DNA of 64,000 nt from JBBRVW01 sp038246545 (GCA_038246545.1 JBBRVW010000006.1:1-64000); one strand, 5' to 3'. Positions 8,055 through 22,635 are shown, numbered from the stretch's first letter. Numbers and translations: made by a program. Notes: generated from the letters alone by a model not told the origin.

Positions 8055-10721
8055 TCAGACCAGCAGGACGGCGCTCGCCCCGAGCAGAACCAGGACCAGC
8101 CCGGCTCGTCCGTCGGGCCGGCTACCGGCAGGGGGAGCCGCGGGCTCCTCGAGGGCGAGGTGGTGGAGCAGCGCGTCGGCGTCCGGACGGAAGCCGATCA
8201 GGTCCCGCAGGTCGGGCGGCACGACGACACCCGTGGTGCTCTCGAAGTCGGCCCAGGTCGTGGCCGGGTCCCAGTCGGCGGCGTGCAGCCGCCGGACCGC
8301 CTCGGCGGCTGCGGCTGCCAGCCCGGCCGTCCTCTCCAGGTGGACCGGTCGCACGGCGGCGGGTCGCGCGGCGGCTCGCAGCAGCCGGACCCCGGACACC
8401 GCGGTCAGGACGCCGAGGAGCAGGACCACCAGCCGCGGCGCCGACGAGGTGCCGAGCCAGACGTCCGGATGGACCAGCGGGCGGCCCAGCAGGGCGACCA
8501 GTACCAGGACGGGCGCGGCCCGGACCGCCGACAACGACGCGTGGTGCCCGGCCGCGATCGCCACCGCCGGGACTGCCAAGGCTGCCGCCGGCGTCGGCGG
8601 GTGGGTCTCGCTCGACAGGCGGGTCGGCGCGCGCGAGACCACGGACGCCGCACCGGGCGCTCCCGGCGGCGCCACGGGCTGCGTGACCGACGGCGCGATC
8701 GACATGGTCACCCGTGTCCGCGGGGCGTGCAGGGCGAGGACCGCCTCCGCGCTGCCGGGGGTGCCGGTCCGCGGTGCCCCGGTGGGCCGCAGGTCGATGA
8801 CGTCGTCGTCCGGCGCCGGCGACGCCGGCGACCCGTTGGACGCACCCGTGCCGGGGGTGGCGCGGTCGTCGCGGGCCGGCCCGGCAGCGGGCTTCGCCGC
8901 CGGACGCTTCCGCGCCGCGCGCTTGGCCGGCGTCCGCGGCCCGGCGCCGGTCGGCCGGGACCCCCCGGCGGCGGCCTCCCGCAAGGCGGCCTGGCGGGCC
9001 AGGCGCGCCTCGTCGGCAAGTGCCTCGGCGGCGACCGCCTCGGCCGCGGCAGCGGCTGCCTCCTCCTCGGCGAGACGGCGTCGCGTGACCGCGTCGGCTG
9101 TCGCGAGCCGATCGCTGGCCGCGGACGACCGCGCCGCCTGGGCAGCCTGCTCGGCCTCCTGGCGCGCTGCCCGGGCCCGGGCAGCCGCCTCCTCGGCCTC
9201 CTGGGCCTGGACGATCGCCGCGGCCGCCGCCCGAGCGGCGTCCGCCTTGCGGTTCTCCGCGACCAGCTTGGCCCGGTAAGCGGGGATGACGATGTCGGGC
9301 GCTGCCAGGGTGCCGTCCTCGACCCAGTCCGACGGCTGCACCCGGTCGGCCCCGACGTCCCCCTGTGCCAGCCGGAGGTGCTCCCGGTCGGCGCGCTCGA
9401 GGGCCATCAGCTCCAGAGCTCGACGGTAGGCACGATCGCGTCGTCCGGCGGCTCGCTCCCGGCCGACCAGTCGTTCGGCCTCGGCCTGCTCGTGCTCCCA
9501 CGCCGCGGTCCGCGCCCGGTCCTCGTCGCGTGCCGCGCGTTCGGCGACCTCGCGCGAGCTGGGTGCGTCTCCCCAGACGGCCAGCAGGTCCTGCCACGCG
9601 TCGGCGCGGATCCGCTGCAGCTCCGCGCGCGGCGCCCGCCGCCGCTCGTCGGGCGCTCCGCGCTCGGCGTACTGCGCCCGGACCGTCCAGGCGATCTCGT
9701 GGACGGTCCGCCGGACGGCACTTCCACGGCCGGTGAGCAGGTTCAGCACGACGACGAGGAGGAGCAGGCCGACCAGTCCGAGCAGCAGCGACTGGAGCAG
9801 TGTGCTGCCGTCGACGGTCGAGGCGCTCCTGGGCGCCGTGGGGACCGCGGCCTGCGTCCCGGAGACCGGCCCGCGGCGCAGCAGCTGCCCGGCAGCCGTG
9901 ACCTCGCCGACCGTGACCGTGACCGACACCGCCCCGGCCCCGATCGGGCCCAGGGTGAGCCGACGGCTGTCGGCGATGGCGGTGGCGACGCTGCGACCGA
10001 AGCCCTCTGGATCGGCGGCCGCGGGTCCCGACGGGCACTGCGGCAACGCCTCCGGGAGCGACGGGGCCGCACCGGCGTCGATCACGTCCAGGGCCACGCC
10101 GCGGGCCGCCAGCCGGACTTGTAGGTCGTCCCAGGTCGTCGTGCTCGACACGTCCGTCCCGCCACCGATCAGCACGACGTGCTGGGAGCGCACCGCGCTC
10201 GCGGGCAGGTCGTCGAGTGCGGACTTGACGGCGTCCCGCAGCACCCCGGGCCCGGCCCCGGCCGGGACGAGGGTGGCGCCGACGACCGCGGCATCAACCG
10301 GTCCCGGCGCCCGCTCGCGCACCACGCCCGGCGAGTCACCGGCGCTGAGCACACCCACCGACGTGGCGGCGGGCAACGCGGTGAGGAACGCAGTCAGGAC
10401 CCGGCGCGTCACGTCGATGCTGGCGGCAGCTGCGGCCGAGGTGTCGACCACCACCATCACGTCGGTGAAGGCGCGGTCGCCATGGCGCCACGAGAGGACC
10501 GGGACCGGGTTCCCGGCCTGGCTCACCTTGACCGCGTCGGTCGGGATCGCCGCACCGGTCAGCGCACTGGGCAGGGTCAGGACCGCGCCCGCCTGCGGTG
10601 CCGTCGTGGTGATCAGCCCGGTCACCTGGTCGCAGGAGCGGGCCTCCGCGGGCGCGGCGACGAGAGTCGCGGACGCGACGACGAGCAGGGCCGGCAGGCA
10701 CCGGCCGACAACAGCATTCAC
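8055..10721 (-). CDS. Giant exported VWA-like / coiled-coil membrane protein, copy B
   Basis: 888 residues, a divergent paralogue of the downstream gene. Signal peptide about 1-28 (cleavage near AEARSC), VWA-like domain about 45-260 with D93-T-S-A-A at the MIDAS position, membrane helix near 305-330 (LLQSLLLGLVGLLLLVVVLNLL), Ala/Arg/Glu-rich coiled coil (about 340-560), a Lys/Pro/Ala-rich linker (KRAARKRPAAKPAAG), two or three C-terminal helices and the small domain ADFESTTGVVVPPDL that matches DVFEERTGLAVPG of its neighbour. It lacks the hexapeptide array. It starts 29 bp after the mazG stop and is 102 bp from its paralogue, so mazG and both copies may form one unit. Function unknown; the inferred topology is an outside sensor domain and an inside coiled coil. 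Confidence 0.72.
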   Translation of the reverse strand: MNAVVGRCLPALLVVASATLVAAPAEARSCDQVTGLITTTAPQAGAVLTLPSALTGAAIPTDAVKVSQAGNPVPVLSWRHGDRAFTDVMVVVDTSAAAAASIDVTRRVLTAFLTALPAATSVGVLSAGDSPGVVRERAPGPVDAAVVGATLVPAGAGPGVLRDAVKSALDDLPASAVRSQHVVLIGGGTDVSSTTTWDDLQVRLAARGVALDVIDAGAAPSLPEALPQCPSGPAAADPEGFGRSVATAIADSRRLTLGPIGAGAVSVTVTVGEVTAAGQLLRRGPVSGTQAAVPTAPRSASTVDGSTLLQSLLLGLVGLLLLVVVLNLLTGRGSAVRRTVHEIAWTVRAQYAERGAPDERRRAPRAELQRIRADAWQDLLAVWGDAPSSREVAERAARDEDRARTAAWEHEQAEAERLVGRERAAGRRDRAYRRALELMALERADREHLRLAQGDVGADRVQPSDWVEDGTLAAPDIVIPAYRAKLVAENRKADAARAAAAAIVQAQEAEEAAARARAARQEAEQAAQAARSSAASDRLATADAVTRRRLAEEEAAAAAAEAVAAEALADEARLARQAALREAAAGGSRPTGAGPRTPAKRAARKRPAAKPAAGPARDDRATPGTGASNGSPASPAPDDDVIDLRPTGAPRTGTPGSAEAVLALHAPRTRVTMSIAPSVTQPVAPPGAPGAASVVSRAPTRLSSETHPPTPAAALAVPAVAIAAGHHASLSAVRAAPVLVLVALLGRPLVHPDVWLGTSSAPRLVVLLLGVLTAVSGVRLLRAAARPAAVRPVHLERTAGLAAAAAEAVRRLHAADWDPATTWADFESTTGVVVPPDLRDLIGFRPDADALLHHLALEEPAAPPAGSRPDGRAGLVLVLLGASAVLLV

Positions 10722-10750
10722 GGCGCCCCCCTCGACGGCGTGATCGAAGC

Positions 10751-11752
10751 CTAAGCGCGCGGAGCCGTCCCGGGTAGGTACTTCCCAGAAGCCGGTACCT
10801 CGGCGGCTCGCACCCGGTCGGCGAACCGCCGGGCTGCGGCGCGCAGCTCGGCCTCCGGGTCGAGCCCGTTCGCCCGCGCCTCCACGGCGAGGGCCATCAG
10901 CCGGTCGCCGACGCCGTCACCGTCGACCGGCGGCACGTGGACGCCGTTCTTCTCGGCCCGGTGCACCAGCTTGATCGCCAGCGAGAGGGCGGGCAGCGCC
11001 ATCGGCACGCCGTCGACGGCCGACGTCCGGCCCTTCTCGGTGGCCTTCTGGCGCTCCCAGCCGGCCTCCACGTCGGCGGCCGTCTCGGCGGTCGCGGCGC
11101 CGAACACGTGCGGGTGGCGGCGGACCAGCTTGTCGACGATCCCGCCGGCGACATCGTCCACGGACCAGGGGTCGTCCGGGTCCTCGGCCGCGACCCGGGC
11201 GTGGAAGACCACCTGGAGCAGCAGGTCGCCGAGCTCCTCGCGCAGGTGCGCCCGGTCGCCGGTGTCGATGGCCTCGAGCGTCTCGTAGGTCTCCTCGACG
11301 AGGTAGGTCGCCAGCGAGGCGTGGGTCTGCTCGGCGTCCCAGGGGCAGCCACCGGGCGAGCGGAGCCGGTCCATCACGGCCACCAGGTCGAGCAGCCGCG
11401 CGCCGGGCAGGTCGTAGGAGCCGGGCAGCACCTCGAGCTCGACCGTGGCGGCGGCGCCGCTCTCCAGCAGCTCGCCCAGGGCCAGCCCCAGCGCGGGGTC
11501 GCCGTCGGCCCCGACCAGCCACACCACGGTGCCCTCGCCGGCCAGCCCCAGCAGCTCGCGCGCGAGCGCCCGCGGCTCGTCGGTCGACGGCTCACGGACC
11601 GAGACGCCCTCGGCCCCGGCGTACGGCGTCAGCGGATGTCCCGGGGCGGCGAGAACCGCGGCGCCGGACCGCAGCACGTCCCAGGCCGTCGCCGCGAGCA
11701 GGCCGGGGGCCACCCGGGGCGACGTCGGGAGCAGGACGAGCCGACCGGTCAC
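10751..11752 (-). CDS. mazG: Nucleoside triphosphate pyrophosphohydrolase MazG
   Basis: 333 residues. The N-terminal ~115 residues form a TIM-like/methylase-type extension as in mycobacterial MazG; the MazG domain follows (about 125-235) with LRSPGGCPWDAEQTHASL and the Mg2+-binding EETYETLEAI ... EELGDLLLQVVFHA, i.e. the EExxE plus ExxD pattern. It hydrolyses non-canonical or oxidised dNTPs to monophosphate and pyrophosphate in the cytosol. A C-terminal KxVxRAEKNGV element corresponds to the second, degenerate MazG repeat. It begins with GTG 9 bp after the SurA-like gene and belongs to the mfd-lipoprotein-mazG run. Confidence 0.95.
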   Translation of the reverse strand: MTGRLVLLPTSPRVAPGLLAATAWDVLRSGAAVLAAPGHPLTPYAGAEGVSVREPSTDEPRALARELLGLAGEGTVVWLVGADGDPALGLALGELLESGAAATVELEVLPGSYDLPGARLLDLVAVMDRLRSPGGCPWDAEQTHASLATYLVEETYETLEAIDTGDRAHLREELGDLLLQVVFHARVAAEDPDDPWSVDDVAGGIVDKLVRRHPHVFGAATAETAADVEAGWERQKATEKGRTSAVDGVPMALPALSLAIKLVHRAEKNGVHVPPVDGDGVGDRLMALAVEARANGLDPEAELRAAARRFADRVRAAEVPASGKYLPGTAPRA

Positions 11753-11761
11753 CCTCGCGGC

Positions 11762-12390
11762 TCAGCCCTGGTCGCGGATCTCGGCGGCGGTCCTGGACAG
11801 CCCGCCGCTCACCAGTGGCTGGACCCCGGTGCGGGTCCGCCAGGTGCCGTAGCGCGGGTTGACGTGGATCTCCATCGCCCGCCCGGTCGCGATGAGCTCC
11901 TGGGTGGTGCGCGCCAGGGTGTCCTGCGAGGTGGGGTCGCCACCGACGGCGAGCTTCGCGGCGATCCGCCGGTACAGGACCTGGTCCTTGAACCAGCGGT
12001 CGATCGTCGACGGGGCGAGCACGACCGGGGTCTGGCCGGCGGCGAGCTGCCGCAGCAGCCCGGACCGCCCCCCGACGCTCGCGAGCAGGCCGTCGCGCGC
12101 CTTGGCGACCGCCGCCGCACTGGCGTGGACGCCCACGTTGCGGGCCGCGGCCGAGATGATCCGGGACAGGATCTCTCGCTCGAGGATGGCCCGCTGGACG
12201 TCTCCGGGGCTCGAGCCGGGCACCACCATCTGGTACGCGCGGGCGCTGGTCTGCAGCTCGTCGACGGAGATCTGGTGGCCGTCGATGACAGCGGCCGAAC
12301 CGAGCCGCTCCTGCGTGCCGCAGCCGGCGAGGCCGGCGACGGCCAGCGTGGCGACGGCGAACGCGGCGGCAGTGCGGGTCAGGCGGCTCA

Positions 12391-12391
<1 letters not shown>
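11762..12391 (-). CDS. SurA-N-like lipoprotein (putative foldase/chaperone)
   Basis: 209 residues. Signal sequence with lipobox LAGC (Cys near residue 24) marks a lipoprotein anchored on the outer face of the membrane. The following SAAVIDGHQISVDELQ ... LEREILSRIISAAARNVGV resembles the SurA/PrsA N-terminal chaperone domain; no parvulin prolyl-isomerase domain is present, so it is probably chaperone only. The ATG shares one base with the mfd stop (TGATG), showing tight coupling. Position between mfd and mazG is close to that of the lipoprotein LpqU in mycobacteria, though LpqU is a different family. SurA-like assignment is by pattern, not by alignment. Confidence 0.75.
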
Positions 12392-15969
<3,578 letters not shown>

Positions 15970-16074
15970 GGGGACGTCGTCCTCCAGGAATCGGCAGAGC
16001 TCGGTGCAGCACGGCAGCCCCGATCCGCAGAGCGGCCGGGGGTTCCTCCAGCGTACGTCCGCCCGCCGACACCG

Positions 16075-16154
16075 CCCAGCCACCTCCGCCGTCGGCCAGC
16101 CACCTCCGCCGGCGCCCAGCCACCTCCGCCGTCGGCCAGCCACCTCCGCCGGCG
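16075..16154. repeat. Two perfect 40-bp direct repeats, each made of two 20-bp sub-units
   Basis: 16075-16114 and 16115-16154 are identical. Inside each, the decamer CACCTCCGCC recurs every 20 bp (16081, 16101, 16121, 16141), with alternating spacers. It lies in the divergent region between mfd and ppc, upstream of both starts, and runs directly into the palindromes that follow. Perfect copies indicate recent expansion. Confidence 0.95.
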
Positions 16155-16236
16155 ATCACGTTTACGTGATCGACTGTCGCCTTGCATGGCCTGCAACCCG
16201 TGCAAGGCGACGGTGGATCACGTTTACGTGATCCAC
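16154..16236. repeat. Three nested inverted repeats in the mfd-ppc divergent region
   Basis: First palindrome 16154-16171 (GATCACG-TTTA-CGTGATC, 7-bp arms). Second stem 16176-16186 with 16201-16211 (11-bp perfect arms GTCGCCTTGCA, 14-base loop). Third palindrome 16213-16236 (10-bp arms GTGGATCACG, TTTA centre), an extended copy of the first. The two TTTA palindromes thus flank a hairpin symmetrically. Could be regulator binding sites, a bidirectional transcription stop or a repetitive extragenic element; similar GATCACG cores recur at 37169 and 58159. No gene was seen from 15970 to 16352. Confidence 0.85.
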
Positions 16237-16340
16237 GGACTGGCGGCGGGTGGGGGGCGACGGCGGCGAGCCGGCGACGGGTCCGTCACCGTCCAGTCTC
16301 GGATCGCGGTCTGCGGGGTCTCGGGGTTCGGGCGGCGACC

Positions 16341-16346
16341 TATCGT
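16341..16346 (+). promoter_or_regulatory. Probable -10 element for leaderless ppc mRNA
   Basis: TATCGT fits TANNNT and ends 6 bp before the ATG at 16353, the spacing expected if transcription begins at the A of the start codon. A GAGGGA at 16348-16353 could alternatively serve as ribosome site for a second ATG at 16362. Confidence 0.5.
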
Positions 16347-16352
16347 CGAGGG

Positions 16353-19085
<2,733 letters not shown>

Positions 19086-19092
19086 CCGGAGC

Positions 19093-19434
19093 TCACCCGC
19101 CCAGCTGCTCGCGGGCGACCTTCTTCGGCACCACCATCCGCCAGGCGTCGAGCACCAGCTCGCGCATCTCCGCGACGTCGAGGGCGTCGGTCCGGGCCAG
19201 GACCCAGTGGAACCGCAGGTCGGACGCGGGCGGCAGCGGAAAGACCTCCGGTCGCGCGGCCACCAGGTCGGCCCGCTCCTCCTTCGGGAACGCGAAGCCC
19301 ATCGTCGTCTCGTCCCGGGAGAACGCGACGTAGACCAGGCTGCCCACCCGGAACTTGACCCGGTCGCGCACCAGCACCTCGTAGCTGCGCGGCAGGTCGC
19401 GCACCACGTCCCGCACGTCGTCGACCGTCACCAT
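19093..19434 (-). CDS. MmcQ/YjbR family protein
   Basis: 113 residues from ATG 19434. The sequence VDDVRDVVRDLPRSYEVLVRD ... FRVGSLVYVAFSRDETTMGF and the C-terminal LVLDAWRMVVPKK match the YjbR/MmcQ fold, a small double-stranded-DNA-binding-like (CyaY-like) domain of unknown cellular role. A further ATG 15 bp upstream is possible. It stands alone, convergent with ppc and followed by the decaying metallophosphoesterase locus. Confidence 0.8.
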   Translation of the reverse strand: MVTVDDVRDVVRDLPRSYEVLVRDRVKFRVGSLVYVAFSRDETTMGFAFPKEERADLVAARPEVFPLPPASDLRFHWVLARTDALDVAEMRELVLDAWRMVVPKKVAREQLGG

Positions 19435-19491
19435 GCCGCCACTGTGCACCGCCCCGGGGTCAAGCAGCCTGGGCGGACGTGGTACTCGGTA

Positions 19492-21000
19492 TCAGGGTGT
19501 GACGGTCATGGTGCCCGAGTCCCGGACAGTGTTAGTCGTATCCACGAAGCGCCAGGAAAAGTCTGCGTCCCTCAGCGTCAGCTCGAGAACTCCGGCCAGC
19601 AAGGACTTGGCCTGCGTTCCGGGGTAGCTCTTGGTGGTCCTGGGCCTGACCGCCCCACCGGTGCCGACGGTGAAGGCGCGCACCCCGCTCGCCGAAGGTC
19701 CTTGGGATCCCATACGCGCCCAGCGTGTGTACGTGTGGTCGTGGCCCCAGAGGACAAGATCGACGTGGGCAGCGGCGATTCGGTTCATGAAGCCCACCAG
19801 CCGCGGTTGGTCCCCGGCACTTCCTGCACCACCGTTCTCCCACGGCGGGTGGTGCCAGTACACGAGCAGGTTCCTGGTGGTCTTGTAGGTGTCTAGCTCG
19901 CTCTTCAGGAAGGCCAACTGCGCGGGGTCGTTTGCGCGGTCGCCGAGGGTCGGGTCCTCGTAATTCGAATCGAGCACGATCGCGCGCCACCGCGTGCTGG
20001 GGATGTCGTAGGCGTACCACCGCTCGGCGGGTGTGGGGCAGTGGGCGTGGACGAAGTAGCCGCAGTAGGCGGCATCGGTGCCGGACGCGATCTCATGGTT
20101 CCCGATCGCCGGGTAGCTGATCGAGTTCAGGGCGTTCCAGCTCGACTGGCTGTAGCCGTTGTTGAACTCCGTCTGGGTACCGTTCTCGTACTGGGTGTCG
20201 CCCAGGATCGCGACCCGGGCCGGTTTCATGGAGCTTGCGAGCTGGCCCGTCGGGTCGCATGAGTTCGCGTTGTTGCCCTCGCAGAGGTCTCCCACTGCCA
20301 CGAGCTTGTACGGGGCTGATGCCGGTGGCGGCGTCGACGTGGTCGGCGTCGGTGTCGGGGTGGTCGTCCCGGCCGGGGTGGTCTCGCTGGGGACCGGTGC
20401 CGGGGTCGTCGTGGCGGGACCGGGGGTGGGACTCGGGGCGGGTGCGGTCGTGGGCGCCGGCCTGGGGGCCGCCAGCGTGGTGATGCGCCGCGATTTCGGC
20501 GCCAGCACCAGTCCGGCCGTGGCGGTCCGCGCCGTGCAGCGGTAGTCGAAGCCCGCGGCGGGCCGCATCCCACGCAACGTCACGCGGGTCACGGTCCGGC
20601 CCGCTTGCGCGGCGGTGGACGCCGACCGGCGGTAGAGCCGCTTGGTCCCGGCCGGCGCGTACCGCAGGACGACGGCGGCGGTCTCCGAGCCGGTGACGGT
20701 GCACGGGATGGTCAGGGTGGCGGACGTGCGGTCCGCCCCCGGCGCGTTGCGCACGACCTGCACCGGCGTCGTTCCGGGGCGGAGCACGCGGGGCCAGCCG
20801 CAGCTCTTCAGCTTCCGCGCAAGGAACCGGCGTTCCGCCGGGTCGACCACAAGGCCCCAGCGGTGCTTCACGGCTACCCAGCGCGCCAGGTAGCGGCAGG
20901 TGTCCCGCTGCCTGGCTGGGTGCCAGTCCCGCGCGTCCGCCCCGACGCGCAGCCGCCGGGCCGCCGGCGTGACGACCACGAGCGCGAAGCGGTAGCCCAC
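19492..21000 (-). CDS. Metallophosphoesterase (3' part of a split HNH-phosphoesterase fusion)
   Basis: Open from a GTG at 21000, but the same frame continues upstream to a TAG at 21061-21063 that separates it from a secreted N-terminal part. Residues about 1-75 are the C-terminal half of a DUF1524/HNH-type domain (DTCRYLARWVAVKHRWGL). A Pro/Thr-rich linker (about 190-225) precedes a calcineurin-type metallophosphatase with VAVGDLC, LGDTQYENG, IGNHEIASG, WHHPPWENG and GHDHTYTRW, the full metal-ligand set. Enzymes of this type cleave phosphate esters outside the cell. As the signal peptide lies beyond the stop codon, this part would stay cytosolic if made alone; probably a pseudogene, unless the amber codon is read through or is a sequence error. 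Confidence 0.6.
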   Translation of the reverse strand: MGYRFALVVVTPAARRLRVGADARDWHPARQRDTCRYLARWVAVKHRWGLVVDPAERRFLARKLKSCGWPRVLRPGTTPVQVVRNAPGADRTSATLTIPCTVTGSETAAVVLRYAPAGTKRLYRRSASTAAQAGRTVTRVTLRGMRPAAGFDYRCTARTATAGLVLAPKSRRITTLAAPRPAPTTAPAPSPTPGPATTTPAPVPSETTPAGTTTPTPTPTTSTPPPASAPYKLVAVGDLCEGNNANSCDPTGQLASSMKPARVAILGDTQYENGTQTEFNNGYSQSSWNALNSISYPAIGNHEIASGTDAAYCGYFVHAHCPTPAERWYAYDIPSTRWRAIVLDSNYEDPTLGDRANDPAQLAFLKSELDTYKTTRNLLVYWHHPPWENGGAGSAGDQPRLVGFMNRIAAAHVDLVLWGHDHTYTRWARMGSQGPSASGVRAFTVGTGGAVRPRTTKSYPGTQAKSLLAGVLELTLRDADFSWRFVDTTNTVRDSGTMTVTP

Positions 21001-21060
21001 GTCGTTGGCGAAGACCCGGCGGTCGCGGGCCGACCAGCGCCGGGCGCCGGACCGCCACGC

Positions 21061-21468
21061 CTAGGCCCACGGAACCACCGTGTCGACCGCGACGCTGGAC
21101 GGGTCCGCGTGCACGGCGCCGTCGTCCAGAGCCCGCCAGCTGCCGCCGGTCAGCACGCAGCCGGGGCCGACCGTCGGTGGTGTGCGGGCGTCCCGGACCA
21201 GCACCTCGTCCGCCGCCGTGCACCCGTCGCCGTCCGTGTCGGCCCACCGCAGCCGGGGCGCCGTGGCGAACCCCCGCGGGTGCTCGGGCGCCGTGCGCAG
21301 CTGGCCCAGGAGGGTCCTCGACGAGACCCGGCCCGACGCCGCCTGGCCGGGCGAGGCAGGCACCACCGACAGCGCGATCGCGAGCACCGCGAGCAGAGCC
21401 GTCCCCGCCCGCGGCAGGTGCCGCTTGCGGCGTGCTCGCTGGTGTCGTCCCGTCATGCCGCCGGTCAT
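21061..21468 (-). pseudogene. 5' part of the split secreted HNH (DUF1524)-metallophosphoesterase gene
   Basis: 135 residues: twin basic head, signal peptide (LLAVLAIALSVVPASPGQA), then the first half of a DUF1524/HNH-like domain with LRWADTDGDGCTAADEVLVRDA and ending AVDTVVPWA before TAG (21061-21063). Family members read about IDHVVPLAEAWRSG here, so a GAG to TAG change would explain the stop; AWRSGARRW follows in frame. The catalytic His of the DHVV motif is Thr in this copy, so the nuclease site is lost as well. Frame, spacing and downstream homology show that the two pieces were one gene. Confidence 0.75.
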
Positions 21469-21574
21469 CCCCCTGGCGTCGGCGCCGTGTCACGTGTTCC
21501 CCGGGAGGCTACGCCCGAGCCACCACCACATCGGGGTCTTTGTCGATATTTGCGATCGGCGGCCGGCACGGCCC

Positions 21575-22054
21575 TCAGGCGGTACGGCGCCGGGCGCCCG
21601 GCCCCGGCCGGCCCACCACGTCGCGGGTGGTCGACGGCTCGTGGCCGTCGTCGCAGCGCAGCACCAGCCCGAGCGGCGCCTCGCAGCCACGGTGCCCGAA
21701 CTCGACCGGCGGCCCGCCGTCGTCGGCCAGGTAGCAGTCGCCCCAGGCGGCCAGCGCCATGAGGACCGGGTAGAGGTCCAACCCTTTCGGGGTCAGCCGG
21801 TACTCGTCCCGGGTCCGCTGGCCGGGCTCCTGGTAGGGCACCCGGCGAACGATGCCCAGCTCCGTGAGCCGGGCCAGCCGCGCCGTCAGGACCTGCCGCG
21901 GAACCGCCGTCCGGACGGTCAGCTGGTCGAAGCGCTGGATGCCGGAGAACAGCTCGCGCAGCACGATCAGCGACCACCGGTCCCCGATCGCCTCACTGGC
22001 GCGCTGGATCGTGCAGGTGTCGGTGGACCACTGCAGTGCCTCGGGCTCGGTCAC
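21575..22054 (-). CDS. HxlR family winged-helix regulator
   Basis: 159 residues from GTG 22054, chosen because GGAGG lies 5 bp upstream. The DNA-binding core is intact: STDTCTIQRASEAIGDRWSLIVLRELFSGIQRFDQL, then ARLARLTELGIVRRVPYQEPGQRTRDEYRLTPKGLDLYPVL. The Cys in TCTIQ is the usual redox-reactive position of the family. The C-terminal tail after residue 110 (GHRGCEAPLGLVLRCDDGHE) is a second small Cys-containing segment seen in longer HxlR proteins. It is divergent from the broken acetyltransferase at 22134, and a 7-bp inverted repeat lies between them, the likely operator. Confidence 0.88.
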   Translation of the reverse strand: MTEPEALQWSTDTCTIQRASEAIGDRWSLIVLRELFSGIQRFDQLTVRTAVPRQVLTARLARLTELGIVRRVPYQEPGQRTRDEYRLTPKGLDLYPVLMALAAWGDCYLADDGGPPVEFGHRGCEAPLGLVLRCDDGHEPSTTRDVVGRPGPGARRRTA

Positions 22055-22103
22055 GGCCACCTCCACGTCGTCGGAGCAGTTCGCACCAGAGTTCACTTGA
22101 CAG

Positions 22104-22131
22104 ACCCAGAGCCTAGCGCCACCATCTGGGT
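22104..22131. promoter_or_regulatory. Inverted repeat between the HxlR gene and the acetyltransferase remnant
   Basis: ACCCAGA (22104-22110) and TCTGGGT (22125-22131) form 7-bp arms with a 14-bp spacer, directly abutting the ATG at 22134. A TTGACA lies at 22097-22102. Plausible HxlR operator; no biochemical support. Confidence 0.4.
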
Positions 22132-22133
22132 TC

Positions 22134-22629
22134 ATGAATCAGATCCAGGTGCGCACCAGCCGGCCCGACGACGTGGCGGGTCTGCGGGACCTGGTGTCGG
22201 GCCTGTCCCCGCAGTCGTCCTTCCTCCGGTTCTGCGCCGGGGTCGGTACGCCGAGCACCCGGCTGGTCACCGCGCTGCTGCGCCGCGACGATGCCCACGG
22301 CGCCTGGGTCGCCGAGGGCGCTGACCGGCTCCTGGGCCACGTCAGCTGGGCGCTGGTCGCACCCGGGATCATCGAGGTCGGGGCGATGGTGGCCGACGGC
22401 TGCCAGCGCCGCGGCCTGGGCCGGCTCCTCGCCGACCGCGCGCTGGCATGAGGCGGCCGCGCTCGGAGCGAGGGAGGTACGTCTCGTGGTGCACGGCGAG
22501 AACCGCACCCTGCTGAAACGGCTGGCCACCGGTGCGAGCCGCGTCCGGCGGGACGACGCCGGCGTCGTCGTCGACCGGCCGCTCGCCGACCTGGTCAGCA
22601 CCCGCCGGGACCTGCTGCTGGTCGCCTGA
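22134..22629 (+). pseudogene. GNAT family acetyltransferase, frameshifted
   Basis: The first 105 codons give a GNAT N-terminal half (IQVRTSRPDDVAGLRDLVSGL ... GIIEVGAMVADGCQRRGLGRLLADRALA, the last part containing the acetyl-CoA loop Q-R-R-G-L-G) and then meet TGA at 22449. The next frame immediately continues with HEAAALGAREVRLVVHGENRTLLKRL, the expected final strand and helix. One extra G in CTGGCATGAG would account for the shift. Either a young pseudogene or a one-base sequencing error. Divergent from the HxlR gene, which may have controlled it. Confidence 0.75.
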
Positions 22630-22635
22630 CGCGAC

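Noticed and set aside
21061..21063. Amber codon read as pyrrolysine or programmed readthrough
   Set aside because: No known pyrrolysine use in such organisms and no special context seen; a nonsense change or error is simpler, with the catalytic His also lost.
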